From the NCBI GenBank assembly GCA_910578995.1, contig CAJTSY010000115.1, positions 1-7,077 on the forward strand: a DNA stretch of 7,077 nucleotides, in the 5' to 3' direction. The notes beneath the pieces were generated by a model, which worked only from the letters and a program-made list of their open reading frames with translations, had not been told where the DNA came from and ran no database searches. Source of the stretch: an uncultured Acetatifactor sp. Its GTDB lineage: Bacteria > Bacillota > Clostridia > Lachnospirales > Lachnospiraceae. Shown here in pieces: positions 5,704 through 7,077 of this stretch (the first letter of the stretch is position 1; each line of letters begins with the position of its first letter). The position numbers and the translations under genes were made by a program.

Positions 5704-5719
5704 TCCGGCAGCAGCCGGA
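5704..5719 (-). other. Small hairpin after the amidohydrolase stop
   Basis: TCCGGC (5704-5709) and GCCGGA (5714-5719) form a 6-bp stem with a 4-nt loop just after the stop codon of the amidohydrolase gene. No T tract follows on the minus strand, so it more likely protects or punctuates an mRNA running into the DUF3842 gene than terminates it. Confidence 0.4.
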
Positions 5720-5725
5720 AGCACG

Positions 5726-6889
5726 TCACACACATTTTCCGGCGCTGTCCACCTGTTTTCCGTCAATAAACACATACTTTACCCTGGCGGACACTTCGAA
5801 AGGGCAGCCGTCGGTAATTACAATATCGGCATCCTTGCCCGCCTCCAGGGAGCCTACCCTGTCCGCGATTCCCACATGCCTTGCAGGATTGATGGTAATG
5901 GCCTGGAGCGCCGCGAAGCTGTCCATGCCCGCCTGCACTGCCAGTCCCGCGCACAGCGGCAGATATTCCTGGGGAATTACAGGGGAATCCGTGATGATGG
6001 ACACCTGGCAGCCCGCCGCGGCCAGACGCCCCGGCGTCACCCAGCTCTTGTTCCGCAGTTCGAACTTGGACGCGCTGGTAAGGGTGGGGCCTACTGCCAG
6101 CGGCACGTTTTCACCGGCCAGTTCCTCCGCAATGAGATGCCCCTCCGTCACATGCTCCAGGGTGATCTTCAGGTCAAATTCCCTTGCAATGCGCAGCGCG
6201 GTAAAAATGTCCTCCGTGGCATGGGCATGGGCCTTCAGGGGAATCTCCCTCTTCATCACAGGAAGCAGCGCCTCCATCTTCATGTCAAAGGCCGGCCGTT
6301 TGGACAAATCCTCCCCTGCCGCCTCCTTTTTCTCCATATATTCCCTGGCCTTAAACAAGGTTTCCCGCAAAAGGGCCGCGGTGGTCATGCGGCTGGAATC
6401 CTTTTTATCCCGATAGACTCTCTTAGGATTCTCCCCAAAGGCACACTTCATGGCCACACCGTCCCTCACCACCATGTCGTCCACTCTTTTGCCCACAGTC
6501 TTGATAGTGGTAAAAGTCCCCCCCAACACATTGGCGCTTCCCGGGCCCACGCAGACACAGGTGACACCCGCCGCGGCGGCCATTGGCAGGGCAGGATCCA
6601 GGGGCTTCACCCCGTCGATTCCCCTCATCTGGGGACTGATGATATCATTCATCTCATTGTAGTCCATCCCCTCATAGCCAATGCCGTAACCGTCCAAGCC
6701 AATGTGCCCGTGGGCTTCCACAAAACCCGGATACACCTGCAGCCCTGACCCATCAATAATTTCCGCTCCTTCGGGAACCTCCAGCGCCTCCCCGATGGCC
6801 CTGATCTTTCCGTTCTCCACCAGAATGTCCCCGATGAATGCCTCCCTGTGGATTCCGTCATGGATTAATCCATTTTTCACACACAACAT
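5726..6889 (-). CDS. Metal-dependent amidohydrolase (COG1228/imidazolonepropionase-related), substrate unknown
   Basis: A 387-aa cytoplasmic hydrolase of the amidohydrolase superfamily. An N-terminal beta-sandwich part (1-55) leads into the TIM barrel at VYPGFVEAHGHIG (52-64), with metal ligands H60 and H62. Further likely ligands or catalytic residues are H221/H223 (KAHAHATED), H246 (LEHVTEG) and D301 (ITDSP). GSANVLGG (117-124) and GENPKRVYR (152-160) are hallmarks of this uncharacterised branch. K148 just before is a candidate modified lysine, which I cannot confirm. The C-terminus returns to the sandwich with GSLEAGKDADIVITDG (346-361). The ATG at 6889 is chosen because AGGAGG lies 9 nt upstream; a longer frame to 6973 runs back into the 64-bp repeat. 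No signal peptide is seen. It leads the DUF3842 gene. The substrate could be a cyclic amide, imide or dipeptide-like compound, but nothing here decides. Confidence 0.9.
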   Translation of the reverse strand: MLCVKNGLIHDGIHREAFIGDILVENGKIRAIGEALEVPEGAEIIDGSGLQVYPGFVEAHGHIGLDGYGIGYEGMDYNEMNDIISPQMRGIDGVKPLDPALPMAAAAGVTCVCVGPGSANVLGGTFTTIKTVGKRVDDMVVRDGVAMKCAFGENPKRVYRDKKDSSRMTTAALLRETLFKAREYMEKKEAAGEDLSKRPAFDMKMEALLPVMKREIPLKAHAHATEDIFTALRIAREFDLKITLEHVTEGHLIAEELAGENVPLAVGPTLTSASKFELRNKSWVTPGRLAAAGCQVSIITDSPVIPQEYLPLCAGLAVQAGMDSFAALQAITINPARHVGIADRVGSLEAGKDADIVITDGCPFEVSARVKYVFIDGKQVDSAGKCV

Positions 6890-6898
6890 AGTATAAAT

Positions 6899-6904
6899 CC
6901 TCCT
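6899..6904 (-). promoter_or_regulatory. Ribosome binding site of the amidohydrolase gene
   Basis: AGGAGG on the minus strand, 9 nt before ATG 6889. It rules out the upstream in-frame start at 6973, which lies in repeat DNA. Confidence 0.9.
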
Positions 6905-6914
6905 GTTTATAATT

Positions 6915-6931
6915 CCGGGTATCCTGCCCGG
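6915..6931 (-). other. Hairpin just upstream of the amidohydrolase ribosome binding site
   Basis: CCGGG (6915-6919) and CCCGG (6927-6931) form a 5-bp stem with a 7-nt loop, about 10 nt upstream of the ribosome binding site. It could affect mRNA stability or translation. It is short, so chance is possible. Confidence 0.35.
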
Positions 6932-6937
6932 CTCCCT

Positions 6938-7077
6938 TTCCCATCTCATTTCCGTCTGCAAAATGCATGGCATCGTCCCGCCGCCACACCCCGCCTGCGC
7001 CTTCCCATCTCATTTCCGTCCGCTAAATGCATGACATCGTCCCGCCGCCACACCCCGCCTGCGCCTTCCCATCTCAT
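6938..7077. repeat. 64-bp tandem repeat, 2.2 units, cut by the window edge
   Basis: Units 6938-7001 and 7002-7065 differ at only three positions, and a third begins at 7066 and runs off the window. Each unit starts with TTCCCATCTCAT and ends with CACCCCGCCTGCGCC. Units are contiguous with no spacers. The near identity indicates recent duplication or gene conversion. No reading frame stays sensible through it, and I see no promoter within it for the amidohydrolase gene. Confidence 0.95.

Noticed and set aside
5876..6748. Plus-strand open frame of 290 codons opposite the amidohydrolase gene
   Set aside because: The minus strand carries clear amidohydrolase motifs with a strong start. The plus frame is His/Arg/Gln-rich and has no recognisable domain.
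6938..7077. CRISPR array
   Set aside because: The repeats are 64 bp and directly adjacent with no unique spacers. The same holds for the arrays at 1123-1280 and 4622-4739.

Overview
The window reads as a fragment of a Gram-positive, GC-rich gut Clostridia chromosome, most likely Lachnospiraceae. This is inferred from the DUF3842 gene, the ECF-type vitamin transporter genes, strong AGGAGG-type ribosome binding sites and a uridine kinase-like family I associate with that group. No 16S or other taxonomic marker is present. All seven supported genes lie on the minus strand, so transcription runs from high to low coordinates. No plus-strand gene is supported.

Right part (5129-7077), in transcription order: a 64-bp tandem repeat at the window edge, a 387-aa metal-dependent amidohydrolase (5726-6889), and a small DUF3842 protein (5136-5603). 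The two genes probably form one transcript.

Middle (4556-5135): about 580 bp without a gene, and the most unusual stretch. A 179-bp non-coding element (4950-5128) has 12-bp perfect terminal inverted repeats, is packed with hairpins, and is flanked by perfect 8-bp direct repeats. It looks like a MITE that inserted exactly at the DUF3842 stop codon. Next comes a good extended -10 promoter (4881-4909). It drives a roughly 320-nt untranslated leader with a bistable, aptamer-like fold, a strong intrinsic terminator (4735-4777), two diverged 59-bp tandem units and a palindromic hairpin. This is the architecture of a riboswitch or attenuator, but I could not match it to a known class.

Left part (12-4555): a five-gene operon. 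Two ECF ATPases (ecfA, ecfA') and the coupling protein ecfT overlap and are translationally coupled. They are followed by a substrate-binding S component and a P-loop uridine kinase-like protein with an extra N-terminal domain. The A-A'-T-S order in one operon suggests a dedicated ECF transporter. The kinase may phosphorylate, and so trap, the imported compound. The substrate is unknown. The gaps between ecfT, the S component and the kinase carry further short tandem repeats (29 bp and about 60 bp), one of which includes the stop codon of the S component.

Four separate short tandem arrays within 7 kb, plus a MITE-like insertion, make the intergenic DNA unusually repeat-rich. The leader-controlled transporter-kinase operon with unknown substrate is the best candidate for an undescribed system.
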